Origin: Pochonia chlamydosporia 170
Taxonomy: Eukaryota; Ascomycota; Sordariomycetes; Hypocreales; Clavicipitaceae
DNA: 64,000 nucleotides
Assembly (NCBI RefSeq): GCF_001653235.2
Contig: NC_035794.1
Span: forward strand, 1,488,001 to 1,552,000
Direction of reading: 5' to 3'
Shown: positions 12,149 through 22,633 of the stretch, one piece after another
Numbering within the stretch: position 1 is the stretch's first letter
How the letters are laid out: every line of letters starts with the position of its first letter
Notes under the pieces: model-generated
Database searches by the model: none
The model's input: only the letters and a program-made list of their open reading frames with translations
What the model was told of the DNA's origin: nothing
Position numbers and translations under genes: made by a program

Positions 12149-12718
12149 CTACTCGGTCTTCAATTCCTCCACAGGTATATCCTCTCCCAACTTCGAACCA
12201 TTCACTGTTGGCAACACTGCGTCTACCAACACAAAGAACCCTCTGGCAACTTCAGTGCCGCTATTGTTTTTCCATGCATGGATGGTCCCTCGTTGGATGA
12301 TAATGTCGCCTCGCCTCAGCAATGTACTCTCACCACTGTCAAGAATCAGCTCCAGTTCCCCCTCGATAATGACACCAAAGTCGACTGTTTTCGTCCTGTG
12401 CATTGGTCCTTCAGACTCTCCGGGTAGGAAGTCGACTACTCGGAGAAGAGTTCCGCCAGGAATGCTGAGTCCGACGTTATGTGGTAGCTGATCACGGTAG
12501 GCAGCCAGGTCTTGGTTGTTGTCTAGAATACCTGGTGATTGGTTCAAGGTGTAGCATAGATAAAAATGCATTCCGGGAATGTCGAAGCGAGGGGGGTTTT
12601 TATCAACTTCTTGACTAATAATTGCCTTGCCTTCTGCATTGTGTGTTGTGATTACTCGTCTTGGTGGTGGTAGGCCGACTGGAGTTTGTGCGGAGTTTGT
12701 ATCTGATATGGAGGCCAT
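12149..12718 (-). CDS. cupin-domain protein
   Basis: Single-exon gene encoding 189 residues. A conserved beta-barrel core runs from about residue 85 to 165: PGGTLLRVVDFLPGESEGPM, then HRTKTVDFGVIIEGELELIL, then LLRRGDIIIQRGTIHAWKN. This is the small fungal cupin subclass with HRT in place of the usual HxH of motif 1; motif 2 keeps the His and Asn. No signal peptide is present, so it is presumably cytosolic. Relatives occur near secondary-metabolism genes and among uncharacterised oxidoreductase-like proteins, but no reaction can be assigned. It is transcribed toward the zinc-cluster regulator, with 55 bp between the two stop codons, and so cannot share its promoter. Confidence 0.85.
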   Translation of the reverse strand: MASISDTNSAQTPVGLPPPRRVITTHNAEGKAIISQEVDKNPPRFDIPGMHFYLCYTLNQSPGILDNNQDLAAYRDQLPHNVGLSIPGGTLLRVVDFLPGESEGPMHRTKTVDFGVIIEGELELILDSGESTLLRRGDIIIQRGTIHAWKNNSGTEVARGFFVLVDAVLPTVNGSKLGEDIPVEELKTE

Positions 12719-13689
12719 TTCGGAAAATTGAGAAGTTGGCTTTGGTCACTGGTTAATTTTCAGTTTTCTGATACGATGCAACTTCTGTGGGAATTGGTGG
12801 TATTTATGCTTTTGTGGTTGTTTGGATATTGGGGGAAGTGAAGTATCTTACGAAGCACGCGACTGGAGCCACGTGCTAGTAGCCATGGGAAGCTGATACC
12901 ATTTGCCGAATCGTTCTCTTGTCAAACTTGAGTTAAAATATCATACGGCCTAATCGTGTTATCGTCAAGCAGCAGACATGCCAACTGCCCTATTGGTTCG
13001 TTCGTTAAGCTTACCATTGGTCATCTACTTGATGAGCTTGCTGGACAGCTTTTTGGCAATACATCCGGTCGTCAGCAGCCACTGTGGGTCTTCTTTTACA
13101 AGATTAAAGGCTATTTTGAGTACATATATCCACCGTGGTCAAGTTCGGCCCGTATGTGATCACAAACCTTCCGCGTATTGGCCACGATGCCGTTTAGTGG
13201 TGAGGTTCATGTCTGATGCTCATTAAGTTATTATGGATCATAGCTACATAGATCTTCAACATTGGTGGGCTTGATATTCCAAGCTAAGTTCTTCAAGCTT
13301 AGCTTGCCCAAGTATCACCTTACAACCACTACCGTAACTAAGAGCTTCAATGATTAGACCCAGTGGGCCATCAAACCAGGCAGAAGCACAGTATTCCCGA
13401 TTATGGTTCGGTATATATACTCAGCTATACTACCTTGCATTTGTTCTGCACACATCGGAAATAGAATTTTGTAATGTGGAATGCACGCCAGGGCCGCGAT
13501 AATTTTGCTCTCTTGGGGATTGGTACAAGGATTTGCTTCTATGTAAGTTCTTTGGTAGCAGATCTATGTTTCCAATGATAATAGCCGAGGATTGTACTCC
13601 GTAACCCCATTCCACCAAGGTACGAATGGCCCGTTCCATGAATTGACAACATCACGCACCCATTTCCTCATCGGCATTCCACGAGGTAT
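12719..13689. other. gene-free stretch
   Basis: Cupin promoter region on the left and 3' flank of the secreted-protein gene on the right. A CACGTG box lies near 12870, a common bHLH-type site. No coding feature is seen. Confidence 0.45.
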
Positions 13690-14394
13690 CTAGCCTCCAA
13701 TCCACCTCTTGTTGGTTGAGCCAACAATCAGATTACCGTTACCATTGGCAGCTTGGAATCCTGCACTCGATGTTAATAAAATGTCATCAAATCCAAAGGA
13801 AATAGAATACTAACCAGCAACAGATTGATCAGGACGAGTACAGTGATCGATAGTATAGAGGGAGGCCTTTGCCACATCCGAGCTACATTTCAGTCAGCAG
13901 GGAACAAACGAAGACAACGAACAAAATTTCTCCCTTACCACCAAGAAGAAGAACCTCTAGAGTCAAGAGCTTGGCCGGAGACGACCCCGTTTCCAGCAGT
14001 GCAAAATCTGACTATTCCCAGGTTGGGTGGAGCAACGCAATCCTGATGGCCAAGACGATCAAGATAATGGAAGCATGCGATGATGTCGTTGACATTTACA
14101 TACGCAGCTTCGGCCGGGCCGCATCTTGGGTCAAAGTTGGCAGAGAACTCGTTGCCCAGCACAGCAGCTATTACTCGTCAGCACTCAGTTCCTTCCCCAG
14201 CATCAAGAATTTCCTCGCATACTGATGTTTGGCTTGCCCAAGCTGTAGAGCTCAGCAGATGTGAGGCCGAGTTGCTCAAGGCTGGGTAGGCCTGGGCCAG
14301 GTACGACTTCCGGCTGCGCGATGGCAGCGCCCGCAGCCAGCTTCAGGGAAGCAAGGCCCAGAACAAGAGACGTCAAGCGTGTTGTCAAAGTCAT
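13690..14394 (-). CDS. secreted cysteine-containing protein of unknown function
   Basis: Four exons, 14394-14223, 14167-13939, 13882-13815 and 13760-13690, with canonical GT/AG borders (donors GTATGC, GTAAGG, GTTAGT), join in one frame to give 179 residues. The N-terminus MTLTTRLTSLVLGLASLKLA followed by AGAAIAQ is a clear signal peptide. The mature part has spaced cysteines (DPRCG, IIACFH, HQDCVA, RFCTAG, SWCSDV, DHCTRP), consistent with three disulfides, and ends NLIVGSTNKRWIGG. No catalytic motif is visible. The single-exon view would miss most of this gene, so automated annotation may have fragmented it. It is probably an extracellular effector-like protein; the family was not recognised. 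Confidence 0.75.
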
Positions 14395-16381
14395 GTTGGT
14401 AAAGTTTAAAGATTTTGTGGAATAGAAAGGATTCTTGGTCATGAAGGATATGTGTTCAAGATGATGAGTTCAGATTTGTTTAGGGAGAGGAAGACGTCTT
14501 CGTATTTATACACCATGGAACATACGGTAATGTAAGACGGACTACGCCTTTCTACTTTTGTGAAGAAGACATTTCTCACCGTGCTCAGTTCTCTTCTCAA
14601 GAATTTGGAATATACTCGCCGGTATTAGACTGAAGAGGCAGCAACCGAGAAAGAGCTCCATGATGCAGCTTTGGATACACTACGATGCAAGACGATGCAA
14701 CAGAGTGGCCATAATGCAGTTGGTCAGACGGTCCACGGCACGGTTGATTTGGTCACGATTATGAAGGCTTGGAATGGGTACCTAGCGTCCCGAAGTTACA
14801 CAGTGTTGTGGAAGGCGACGATATGGTAGCTCGGTGAGCCAGTTTGCGAACCACATTTGGGATGTGCTATTAATCCATATATTTATAGCTTGACTGTACT
14901 TAGCTTAATAACGCCAACGAAATCATATCTCTGCGATCAATAGGTGTTTTTTGCCGTTGAATACTTCTATCCACTTGAACTTTTCGCTTTTGAATCATTT
15001 CTAAGAACCTTGGCCAAAGAATCTATGCCGTAGGTATGCTTTCAGCCAACTACTTCAAGATTTTGAACTAGTCACTCGTTGGTTGAATGATCCCGGTTCT
15101 CACCATATGAGCATATATCGTTCAGGCTTATATGTACGCCAAGACCAGACACTACTGCGCCTAAGCCACCAAACGGAGGCTACGGACATTTTCGGGCATA
15201 ACACACCTATGACGGTATACTCCGCATCTTCAGAGTGCTGCCGTGCTATGATATTTTATGTCAGCTTAACATCAGATGCAATCTGGGTGACAAATGTGGC
15301 GGTTGTTTATTCCACATTTCGCTAACATTATTCCCCGTGTTTCTGAAACAGAAATAGAGAAATGGCACTTCCGACACCAGTATATAAGTCTCCCAACTCC
15401 GACCATAACGCCGGCGTTTCCATTATTTATTGAGGAGCCCGCTTTCAATGCTGTTTGAACGGAACATTGACGGCTCCGGGAAGAGTATAGGCTCGTCAGC
15501 TTATGTTGCAATGCAGGCAGTGCCGGCTCTTGCCAAATAGGGAAACAAACAAGAATAAAATGTAACACAACCTGCACCGAGCTTAGGAATAAGTTCTCCA
15601 TATTGGCTTGGCACGTACAAGCATGTAAATATGTGTTGGTTCAGAGGTACAAAAACTGCAATAGTTTCCGCGTTACAATATTGGAATTTCCCGAACCTAG
15701 CAGCCAGGATGGGGCGAAAGGCGAAAGGCGAAAATCCACCAATGCAAATATCCGGCAATACTGTTTGGAGCACGAAAAGTGCTATTGGGCTAGGAACTTC
15801 TGGGCATATCCGTCCGAACCAACAACTATATGCAGTGACGCGGGTCCGGTGTACGGTATGGTTACTCACACAACTTTAACTTGAGAGTTATGCTACGGGA
15901 TGGCAGAACAATGCTGTGATGGATACTTTTTGTCCCGGCCATCCATTAATAACAAGTTGAGAGAGCGCGTTTGGATACTTGGCAACTATTCGCAACTTTG
16001 ACTGCCGTTCTCAGAACGCATGCTCAGATAGTTGCGCTCCCCATGCTGAAAGCCCAATTTGTACAAGGCCAAGTGCACAGACGATACATCTACGTAGCGA
16101 GGTAACACAAAATTAGCAATGGGCGCTTAACGATCCATCAGATGGACAAAAGTGACGCGTCCAAGTGACCTGTGACTGTAGCCAACCGTGCGTAAGACCT
16201 CGCAGCCAACAGATCTTCCCCGAAAACCTACTTTCTGCCTAGCAAATCTAATGGTAACGCATATTCATTCTTCACTGCGTAATTACGATCGTCGATCTCG
16301 CGGCAGCGGCTGCTAGCCACTTTGTCTTCGCTCAACCTGCCGCAGAAGCCTGCTGCATTTTGCCCGCCTCCCTCATCGAAC
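14395..16381. other. gene-free stretch
   Basis: About 2 kb without a supportable gene between two divergent secreted-protein genes. Long frames on the minus strand (15272-15869) give cysteine- and phenylalanine-rich text with no domain, start context or introns and were not called. The direct repeats are only short. Confidence 0.45.
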
Positions 16382-17888
16382 ATGAAATCCCTCGCAGTTA
16401 TATTATCGGTCGCCAACTTAGCTGCCGCCCAAAGCGCCTCGCAATTCTCCGTCGATTCCGAAGGCACGAACCCGAACCCCGCCTATATGCTTCCCGAACG
16501 TGAGCTGACCGATCTCCGCAGATGCTATCAAGAAATCGGCTAGTATCATCGCGTGGGACATGCTGCAGTACTATAAAGGAAACCTAACAGGGAAAACACC
16601 AGGTATTCTTCCCGGCCCTCCACCAGATGGAGATTACTACTGGTGGGAGGCCGGTGCTATGTGGGGGACACTTATAGATTACTGGGCTTGGACGGGCGAT
16701 TCAACACATAACAGAGAGATCATGGAAGCTCTCCAGTTCCAGGTGGGGCGGGATAACGACTATCAGCCTTTAAACGTGACAGCTTCGCTCGGAAACGACG
16801 ATCAGGGCTTCTGGGGTTTCTCTGCGATGCTCGCCGCCGAGTCCAAGTTTCCCGATCCTCCGTCAGACAAGCCTCAGTGGCTAGCCCTCGCTCAAGCCGT
16901 CTTTAATACACAAGCGAATCCTGACCGACACGATACACTATGCGGTGGCGGGCTACATTGGCAGATTCCCCGAGTGAACAAAGGATACAATTACAAGAAC
17001 AGCATTGCTAATGGCTGCTTCTTTAACCTTGGAGCCAGGTTATACCGGTACACGGGCAACACAACCTACTCAGACTGGGCTATCAAGACGTGGGACTGGA
17101 TGGAGGGTATAGGGTTCATCGATAATGCGACTTACGCAATCTACGATGGTGCCATCACCGATACTCACTGCAAAGAAATCAACAGGGCAGAGTTTTCCTA
17201 TAATAACGGCGTGTTTGCCCAAGGCGCCGCATTTATGTACAATGCTGTAAGTGAAACTCCTTGCTCTATCAGCAAGAAATTCGCCCGCTGACGCTTCTTT
17301 CAGACTGGAGATGCCATTTGGAAAATCAGAACCGAGAAACTAGTCACCTACGGCCTCAAGACTTTCTTCCCCGATGGCATCGCCGTCGAGGTTGCATGCG
17401 AGAACGCAGGACAAGGAGGCACCTGCACCACCGACATGCTCACATTCAAAGGATTCGTCCACCGCTGGTACTCAGTCATCACGCAGATGGTCCCATCCCT
17501 TTCCCAGACAATACTCCCTGTCCTCAAGAAGTCGGCGGCCGCATCGATCAAACAATGCACCGGCGGTGCTCTCGGGCGTCAGTGCGGCTTCAAATGGGCC
17601 AGCGGCTCCTACGACGGGAAAACCGGCGTCGGGCAGCAGATGAGCGTCCTCGGGGCAGTATCATCTCAGCTCATCGGTGGCGCAAAGCCTCCCTTCACGG
17701 CTGATACCGGCGGCACCTCAAAGGGAAACCCGAATGCTGGCTCCGGTGGCGATGGGAGATTCGATCACAAACCTCGGCCGATAACCACTGGAGACAGGGC
17801 TGGCGCTGGAATCCTGACAGCTGTTGTGCTGGCATTTGCCTGTGGTATCTTTGGATGGATGATCCTTAGTGTTTCAGAGGGTGGTTGA
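16382..17888 (+). CDS. GH76 alpha-1,6-mannanase, Dfg5/Dcw1 type, membrane- or GPI-anchored
   Basis: Three exons, 16382-16463, 16522-17246 and 17304-17888, give 463 residues. Exon 1 encodes a signal peptide (MKSLAVILSVANLAAAQ). The catalytic domain has the family landmarks DMLQYYKGN, YYWWEAGAMWGTLIDYW, the tandem-Asp active-site motif GNDDQGFWG, and GGGLHWQI. The C-terminus is a glycine-rich linker and a terminal hydrophobic segment (ILTAVVLAFACGIFGWMIL), as in cell-surface Dfg5/Dcw1 enzymes, which process the mannan core of GPI anchors when wall proteins are cross-linked to glucan. The first intron uses a GC donor (positions 16464-16465); with it the exons join as SEDAIKKSASIIAWDM, the expected family sequence. 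The other candidate donor would leave a 22-nt intron. The gene appears intact. Confidence 0.9.
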
Positions 17889-18215
17889 TGTTGCATGGCG
17901 TTTGTTGGGCATGCAGGCGTGCCGTTCCTTGTAAATGAGCATTACATCTTATAACACATACCCATGCTTTCTGTATCCTGTGTTAAAATTCCCTAGCTAG
18001 CAGCCTTTGACGTATATAGTTCTTCAATGAGCTTATGGCTCGATACTCTCCCACAGCGTAGGATTTTGTATGTTGCTGTCGGTCTTTAGAAAGCAATGCC
18101 ACTGTCGTTTGTGTTTGGGTAACTTTAATAGTGGTTATAAGTCTAATGGAGGATAGGTGTGAAAAACAAGAGTCATGCAACTACGCCTTGCCGGACGCAG
18201 TCATGACTGTGCCCT
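17889..18215. other. gene-free stretch, convergent 3' flanks
   Basis: Short spacer between the GH76 gene and the oppositely oriented 2EXR gene; it holds both 3' ends. No other element is seen. Confidence 0.5.
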
Positions 18216-18935
18216 CTAATCGATCTCCCCAACCTCCCATACGCTCTCATTATCCAGCGTAAAATGTAACTCATCATCATAGCCATCCATGTCAGGCGCC
18301 ATTCCTCCGTGCTGCACAGCCCAGCGATATGCCAACTCCATTTCGTGACCAGTTAATAGAAGCCCCGTCGTAAGGTCCAGAAACCTAACATTTTCAGCAA
18401 AGCACGCTCCGTATCCAGGGCCATCAACAGTTGATCCCCATATTAGGCAAGGCTGCTTTATAGCAATGTGCAGCTCTCTTAGAGCCGTAAACTCCTTTAG
18501 CAACTCATGGCTATTGTGGAAAAAGTATTCATAGAATAATTCACCAATATTGCCTTCCGGAACTGTAAATCTCAGTCGTTGGATGTCTCTCTCGTGGCAT
18601 GCCAGCAGTTCCACCTTCCAGTCTGCTAGGCAAATCATGTCCTCGTGGAAATTGACCCAAGCATATCGGATATCAGACTCGTTAGGTATGATGGTGAGGA
18701 AGGCTTTCTGATAGGGAGCATTCTGACGAGACTCTCGACATACTTGCATGACTGCGGGGGGTGGAGTCGACCAAGCATAGGCAGACTGGGGACACGTAGT
18801 GAGATCACTTATTAACTTAGATCTCAACGTCGACGTTGTGCGGATGTGGACTATACGTGGAGCAGCGGCCAGGAGCCAGACCTGACGACGAATCTCCGCA
18901 GGGAGGCGCGGGAATAAATGAAAGCTTGTTGTCAT
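18216..18935 (-). CDS. 2EXR-domain protein of unknown function
   Basis: Single-exon 239-residue protein. The N-terminus FHLFPRLPAEIRRQVWLLAA and the following RIVHI strand, then PPAVMQVCRESRQ, are the defining motifs of the 2EXR family (PF20150), an F-box-like family greatly expanded in filamentous ascomycetes. The remaining 150 residues are a poorly conserved alpha/beta region ending in an acidic tail. No signal peptide or membrane segment is present, so the protein is intracellular. Function is unknown for the family; lineage-specific expansion and rapid divergence are usual. It is convergent with the GH76 gene. Confidence 0.85.
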   Translation of the reverse strand: MTTSFHLFPRLPAEIRRQVWLLAAAPRIVHIRTTSTLRSKLISDLTTCPQSAYAWSTPPPAVMQVCRESRQNAPYQKAFLTIIPNESDIRYAWVNFHEDMICLADWKVELLACHERDIQRLRFTVPEGNIGELFYEYFFHNSHELLKEFTALRELHIAIKQPCLIWGSTVDGPGYGACFAENVRFLDLTTGLLLTGHEMELAYRWAVQHGGMAPDMDGYDDELHFTLDNESVWEVGEID

Positions 18936-19831
18936 GATGCGGCAGTGTAGTTTCTCATGATATATTCTCGTGTTTGACAGCTACAAACCAAGAAACTGAG
19001 GAGGCTGCTTCCGGCGTGACAATTGGCTGCTGCCTGGACCTCCGGTCTGAGAGTTTCTGGGCAAGGCTGATGAATGACAAAGGGTTTCAGCAGTTTACGA
19101 AATGTAGTTGCAAAATCGTTGAAACCGACGCTAGTAAACCCGCGCCACATTTCTCAACTTAGTTCACCACTCGCTGTGTGATCGCTCACAACTGATAAGT
19201 AAGCTATAAAGTGTCTAGGTAGTAAGTAGAGTAAAATAAAGAGACTTTATGTTAAAAGTAGTAAGAGTAAGTTATCTTGCAGTAGATAAGATAAATCTTA
19301 ATATGGGTAATGTATTCCTAACTCTACAATAACTACCTAAGCAAGATATTCTAGAGCCTAAATAGTCAGCTACGGTACAATATGTGCACCACATGTGTTA
19401 GTTACTACGGCGTTAAAAAAGTAGCATTGAGAAGGTTGTTACCATACAGAGTGAGCACAAACCATATTGTGCATTAAACATTTTATTCTAGCATTTCGGA
19501 GAGTGTTCTAACGTCTTTGTCACGAGCTAGTTTATAAGCTTGAGCTAGAGTTCTACTCTACCCATGCTGTAATAAAACTACATACACTAACTTGTGATAT
19601 GTCACTTTTGGACATTCTTACCTGTATTTATATCGTTTCTGTAATTGGTTACCTTTCCGGCGTATGGAGTCTTGCGCAAGAGCATATAGACACGGACAAG
19701 GGCGGAGAGCAGAACATTGTCAGACAACCTGAGAGTAAAAAGAGAAATTGAGGAATGACAACTATATTCACGCCATCTTCCCCAGTTTGTTTAAGGAAAG
19801 GTCGAAGCCAGCCATAGTAGGTGGGAATAAC
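18936..19831. other. AT-rich gene-free stretch
   Basis: From about 19190 to 19620 the DNA is strikingly AT-rich and dense in TA dinucleotides, with many TAG/TAA words in all frames. This is the composition expected of RIP-mutated repeat DNA, but no terminal repeats or transposase domain could be recognised. Confidence 0.45.
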
Positions 19832-20100
19832 ATGACAGCCCCAGACCCATTCAGCGCCATCGTGAACACTATTACCCTCGCTTAGCTTCTTTACACTGGA
19901 ATTGGGGACTTCGTTGCCGCGGACAGTGGTGAGGGGAATCTAGCTTCTCAGATGAGGCTGAGCGCCGTCACATTAAGGTAGTTTGTCAACATATTCCGGC
20001 AGGCCATCGGAGCCGACCTCAGTGCAGATGAGCAGACAACTGCTGATATCTATCATTTTATGAGATCCAGCAATTACTTCAAGTCTGCTTGTTCAATCAA
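19832..20100 (+). pseudogene. broken N-terminal regulatory-domain fragment (fungal NLR/ankyrin-type start)
   Basis: An ATG at 19832 opens text beginning MTAPDPFSAIVNTITLA, which resembles the starts of fungal STAND/NLR-like and ankyrin proteins (M-x-x-P-D-P-F-S/T-x-x-x-x-x-I). The frame is then broken by two TAG codons, each one C-to-T change from CAG, with plausible helical text between and after them (GADLSADEQTTADIYHFM). No downstream NACHT or repeat domain is present because the enterotoxin-type gene ends here on the other strand. Interpreted as a RIP-damaged remnant; the family assignment rests on a short motif. Confidence 0.3.
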
Positions 20101-20122
20101 CAGAGGCATATATATCCGACAG

Positions 20123-22633
20123 TTATTCGATCATACTCTGCCTGTCAAGAATCCTTATATTCTCAAGAATCATGGTGTCATTAGTTGTACTGTCGGAGTC
20201 AAGATACTGCCCAGGCTTGAAATGGCCCCTTCCTACGAAATCCGCATACAACCTTCCAATATTCATAGCAATGAGCATTTGAAATTCCCGAACGTTGGAT
20301 AGCCCCGTAGTATCGTCGGGAAGGCCGTCTTCAGTAATCTTACCCAGAAAAAGATGTGCAACGGCCAGCGTGTGGCGACTTACTACTTCTTTTGGGTCCC
20401 CCTTTCCAGCATGGTCAATGTAATACTGGACGGGGTCAATCACTTCTCTTCTGACAGCCGTGATCCTGCTGGCGGAACCCAGCGCGAATCCATTGGCACT
20501 GGAGTCGTCAATTCTTCGTGGTGTATCTCCGTGGATTCCTGCAGCAACGCCAATGTAATACGCCAGAGTGAAATTGCTAGGGGCCGCTGGCAGTTCATTT
20601 TGTAGCTTTTGCTTGGTTTCTTTCAAGTCCTCGTAATAGATGTCCAGTTGGATCTTGAAGGACAGCGATCCGGTCTGTGGTGGTGGAGATTGTGAGGACA
20701 CCCATTTCTCGATGAATTGTTTGTTATACTCGCTGGCCACAGACTTCATAGTAGCCGCGAAGTTAACACAGACCTCCTCGAGCAGGAACTGGCGCTGGCG
20801 GCGCAGGATCTGGGCCGATGCTTCTGATCTAATTGTATGTACTTGTTCGCGTACATTAACTGGCAAGTTGGTCGCATCTAAATCGGTAGTCGTATTCCCT
20901 TCGATAGTCGTATTCCACTCGATAGTCGCATTCGCAACCAACTCCCCAATCCAATGCGCGCTGTAGGATGCAAGTACCATTGCGTCTAGAGCCACAGAAC
21001 TCTCTAACTGGATCCGAAATGCCTTATCTGAGACGAGTTTAATCATGCGACTGTCTACAAGGCTGGCCCATCCTTCATCGCGGCTAGCCTTGGCGGTCTT
21101 CGGTTCTCCCATAGTTAAAACGGCGACAAACGTTCGGATAAAGTCCATCACCGCCTTAAGCGGAGCAGTAACACCACCTAGCAATAATGCGTCGCCAATA
21201 AAGCATAAGGCGGCGTCGATTCCTTCTAATGAAGTAAACTTACCATCTTGCCCATCGGCCGCTGCACCCACAGCACAACCCACCAGGGGCAAGAGGGATG
21301 TTCCAATTCTGGCCCGGTCCAGGTCAGTCATTTCTGGGGTGAATGCCGTCGTTAAGACAACACTAGTAAGCTCAATTGGCCCAGGTAGTATGTTGGCTCC
21401 AGGAAGACCTTTTATTACAGAGCGAGGCGGTTTTAGTTTAGATACCAGCGGCTCCACGATATTTGTCCGGATTTCAGAGAGCGGTTTTTTCCAGCGGTCA
21501 GCAGCAGGTATGAGTTTCTGCTTGGTCATGAGTGCCTGAAACTCATTGTCCGATATCTTCTTGGCCAGCCTCGCCATTTTCGCATTGGGGTCCCCATCAA
21601 CGTCGGTCCACAGGCATGAATTCTTTTTGACAAGATGACCGCTACAAGGCAAACTGCGCCATGGACTGGACCGCAGCTTATTGAATGCCTCCATGTCGTT
21701 GTTCAAACGGTGCTTGAGGACATATTCGTTTAGCATGCCCTCGACCGGAACATCCTTGAACTGTGCCCACGGCTTCTCGCCCCATGCAAGGTGGCCCTCG
21801 GGGAACCCAGCAAGTGAAGGTTGACTTGAATAGGTTCCTGCACCATCTACCGGCGCGAATTTGGGGTTCTGCACGAACTCGCCTACTTCATAGCCTTTGG
21901 TTATGGGATTATACGTCGACTTCTGCCAGCCCTCTACTTGCCTCCAAGGTATGTCATAGACGCCCGCTACTTCACGTTCATGGGCATTTTTGTAATGCCG
22001 GGTGCCGCCAAGAGACCCGCTCACGTCGACCATGTCTGGGCTGGAGCGAATCTTATACAGGTACCCGGACTTGTTTGGATCCGGCTTCGTCGCAAATTTC
22101 CTGGCTTCCTCCTCGGATGTGCTCGTCGGAATGTAGTGAGAAAAAGGATTCTTATAGGTGCCGTGTTCATAGAGGCTACTCCCTTTATGGAACATCTCAT
22201 TGGTCATGCCCCCTGGGTAGTCAGGGTGTTTACCGTCGAAAATTCTTTTGGCGTGAGAATCAAAACCACCGACGGCTTCGACATCTTCTGGCGTTCTGAA
22301 AATCTCACCACGCCAGAGTATCTTAAACTTTGGGCCTTCGACCGGGACCTCAGGCTGGCGCTGGGTCGTCGTCCCGTCTTTTGGCGGCGGCGGCGGCGGC
22401 GGCGGTGGCTGGCGCTTCTTTAGCTGGGCGTTCATGTTGGACGCGGTGCCGGCCTGGTAACGCAGTAGCTGTGGTGGTCTGGGGAAAGGCTCAACGCTTT
22501 TGCTTTGAGGACATGGAACATTTACGCCATAGAGACCACGATGTTCCGGCGGCAACGGATTCTCGCCATGTGTTGGTATAGCTCCGCCCGCATCAGGCAG
22601 TAGGAGGAATAGAGCCAGAGATGATAAGAGCAT
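20123..22633 (-). CDS. secreted heat-labile-enterotoxin-A-domain (ADP-ribosyltransferase) protein
   Basis: Single-exon gene for 836 residues. A signal peptide (MLLSSLALFLLLPDAGGA) is followed by a proline-rich linker with nine consecutive Pro. Residues of about 105-260 match the Enterotoxin_a domain: ILWRGEIFRTPEDV supplies the NAD-binding Arg, YIPTSTSEEEARKF the STS motif, and EREVAGVYDIPW the catalytic E-x-E pair. All three catalytic elements are present. The C-terminal 550 residues are a helical region of unknown function with a hydrophobic stretch near residues 440-500 (LVGCAVGAAADG, FIGDALLLGGVTAPL) and several N-glycosylation sequons. Such A-domain proteins are expanded in insect-pathogenic Hypocreales and are thought to modify host proteins; the host target here is unknown. 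The frame is intact with no intron seen. Confidence 0.85.
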   Translation of the reverse strand: MLLSSLALFLLLPDAGGAIPTHGENPLPPEHRGLYGVNVPCPQSKSVEPFPRPPQLLRYQAGTASNMNAQLKKRQPPPPPPPPPKDGTTTQRQPEVPVEGPKFKILWRGEIFRTPEDVEAVGGFDSHAKRIFDGKHPDYPGGMTNEMFHKGSSLYEHGTYKNPFSHYIPTSTSEEEARKFATKPDPNKSGYLYKIRSSPDMVDVSGSLGGTRHYKNAHEREVAGVYDIPWRQVEGWQKSTYNPITKGYEVGEFVQNPKFAPVDGAGTYSSQPSLAGFPEGHLAWGEKPWAQFKDVPVEGMLNEYVLKHRLNNDMEAFNKLRSSPWRSLPCSGHLVKKNSCLWTDVDGDPNAKMARLAKKISDNEFQALMTKQKLIPAADRWKKPLSEIRTNIVEPLVSKLKPPRSVIKGLPGANILPGPIELTSVVLTTAFTPEMTDLDRARIGTSLLPLVGCAVGAAADGQDGKFTSLEGIDAALCFIGDALLLGGVTAPLKAVMDFIRTFVAVLTMGEPKTAKASRDEGWASLVDSRMIKLVSDKAFRIQLESSVALDAMVLASYSAHWIGELVANATIEWNTTIEGNTTTDLDATNLPVNVREQVHTIRSEASAQILRRQRQFLLEEVCVNFAATMKSVASEYNKQFIEKWVSSQSPPPQTGSLSFKIQLDIYYEDLKETKQKLQNELPAAPSNFTLAYYIGVAAGIHGDTPRRIDDSSANGFALGSASRITAVRREVIDPVQYYIDHAGKGDPKEVVSRHTLAVAHLFLGKITEDGLPDDTTGLSNVREFQMLIAMNIGRLYADFVGRGHFKPGQYLDSDSTTNDTMILENIRILDRQSMIE

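Noticed and set aside
15272..15869. Minus-strand frames of 109 and 122 codons
   Set aside because: Overlapping in different phases, cysteine-rich by chance, no signal peptide or splice connection.
10421..18935. Secondary-metabolite cluster centred on the zinc-cluster regulator and cupin
   Set aside because: No polyketide synthase, NRPS, terpene cyclase, P450 or transporter lies nearby, so two genes and an aconitase relic are not enough to call a cluster.
20354..22581. Several plus-strand frames inside the enterotoxin-type gene
   Set aside because: They are mirror frames of a strong 836-codon gene and arise from its codon use.
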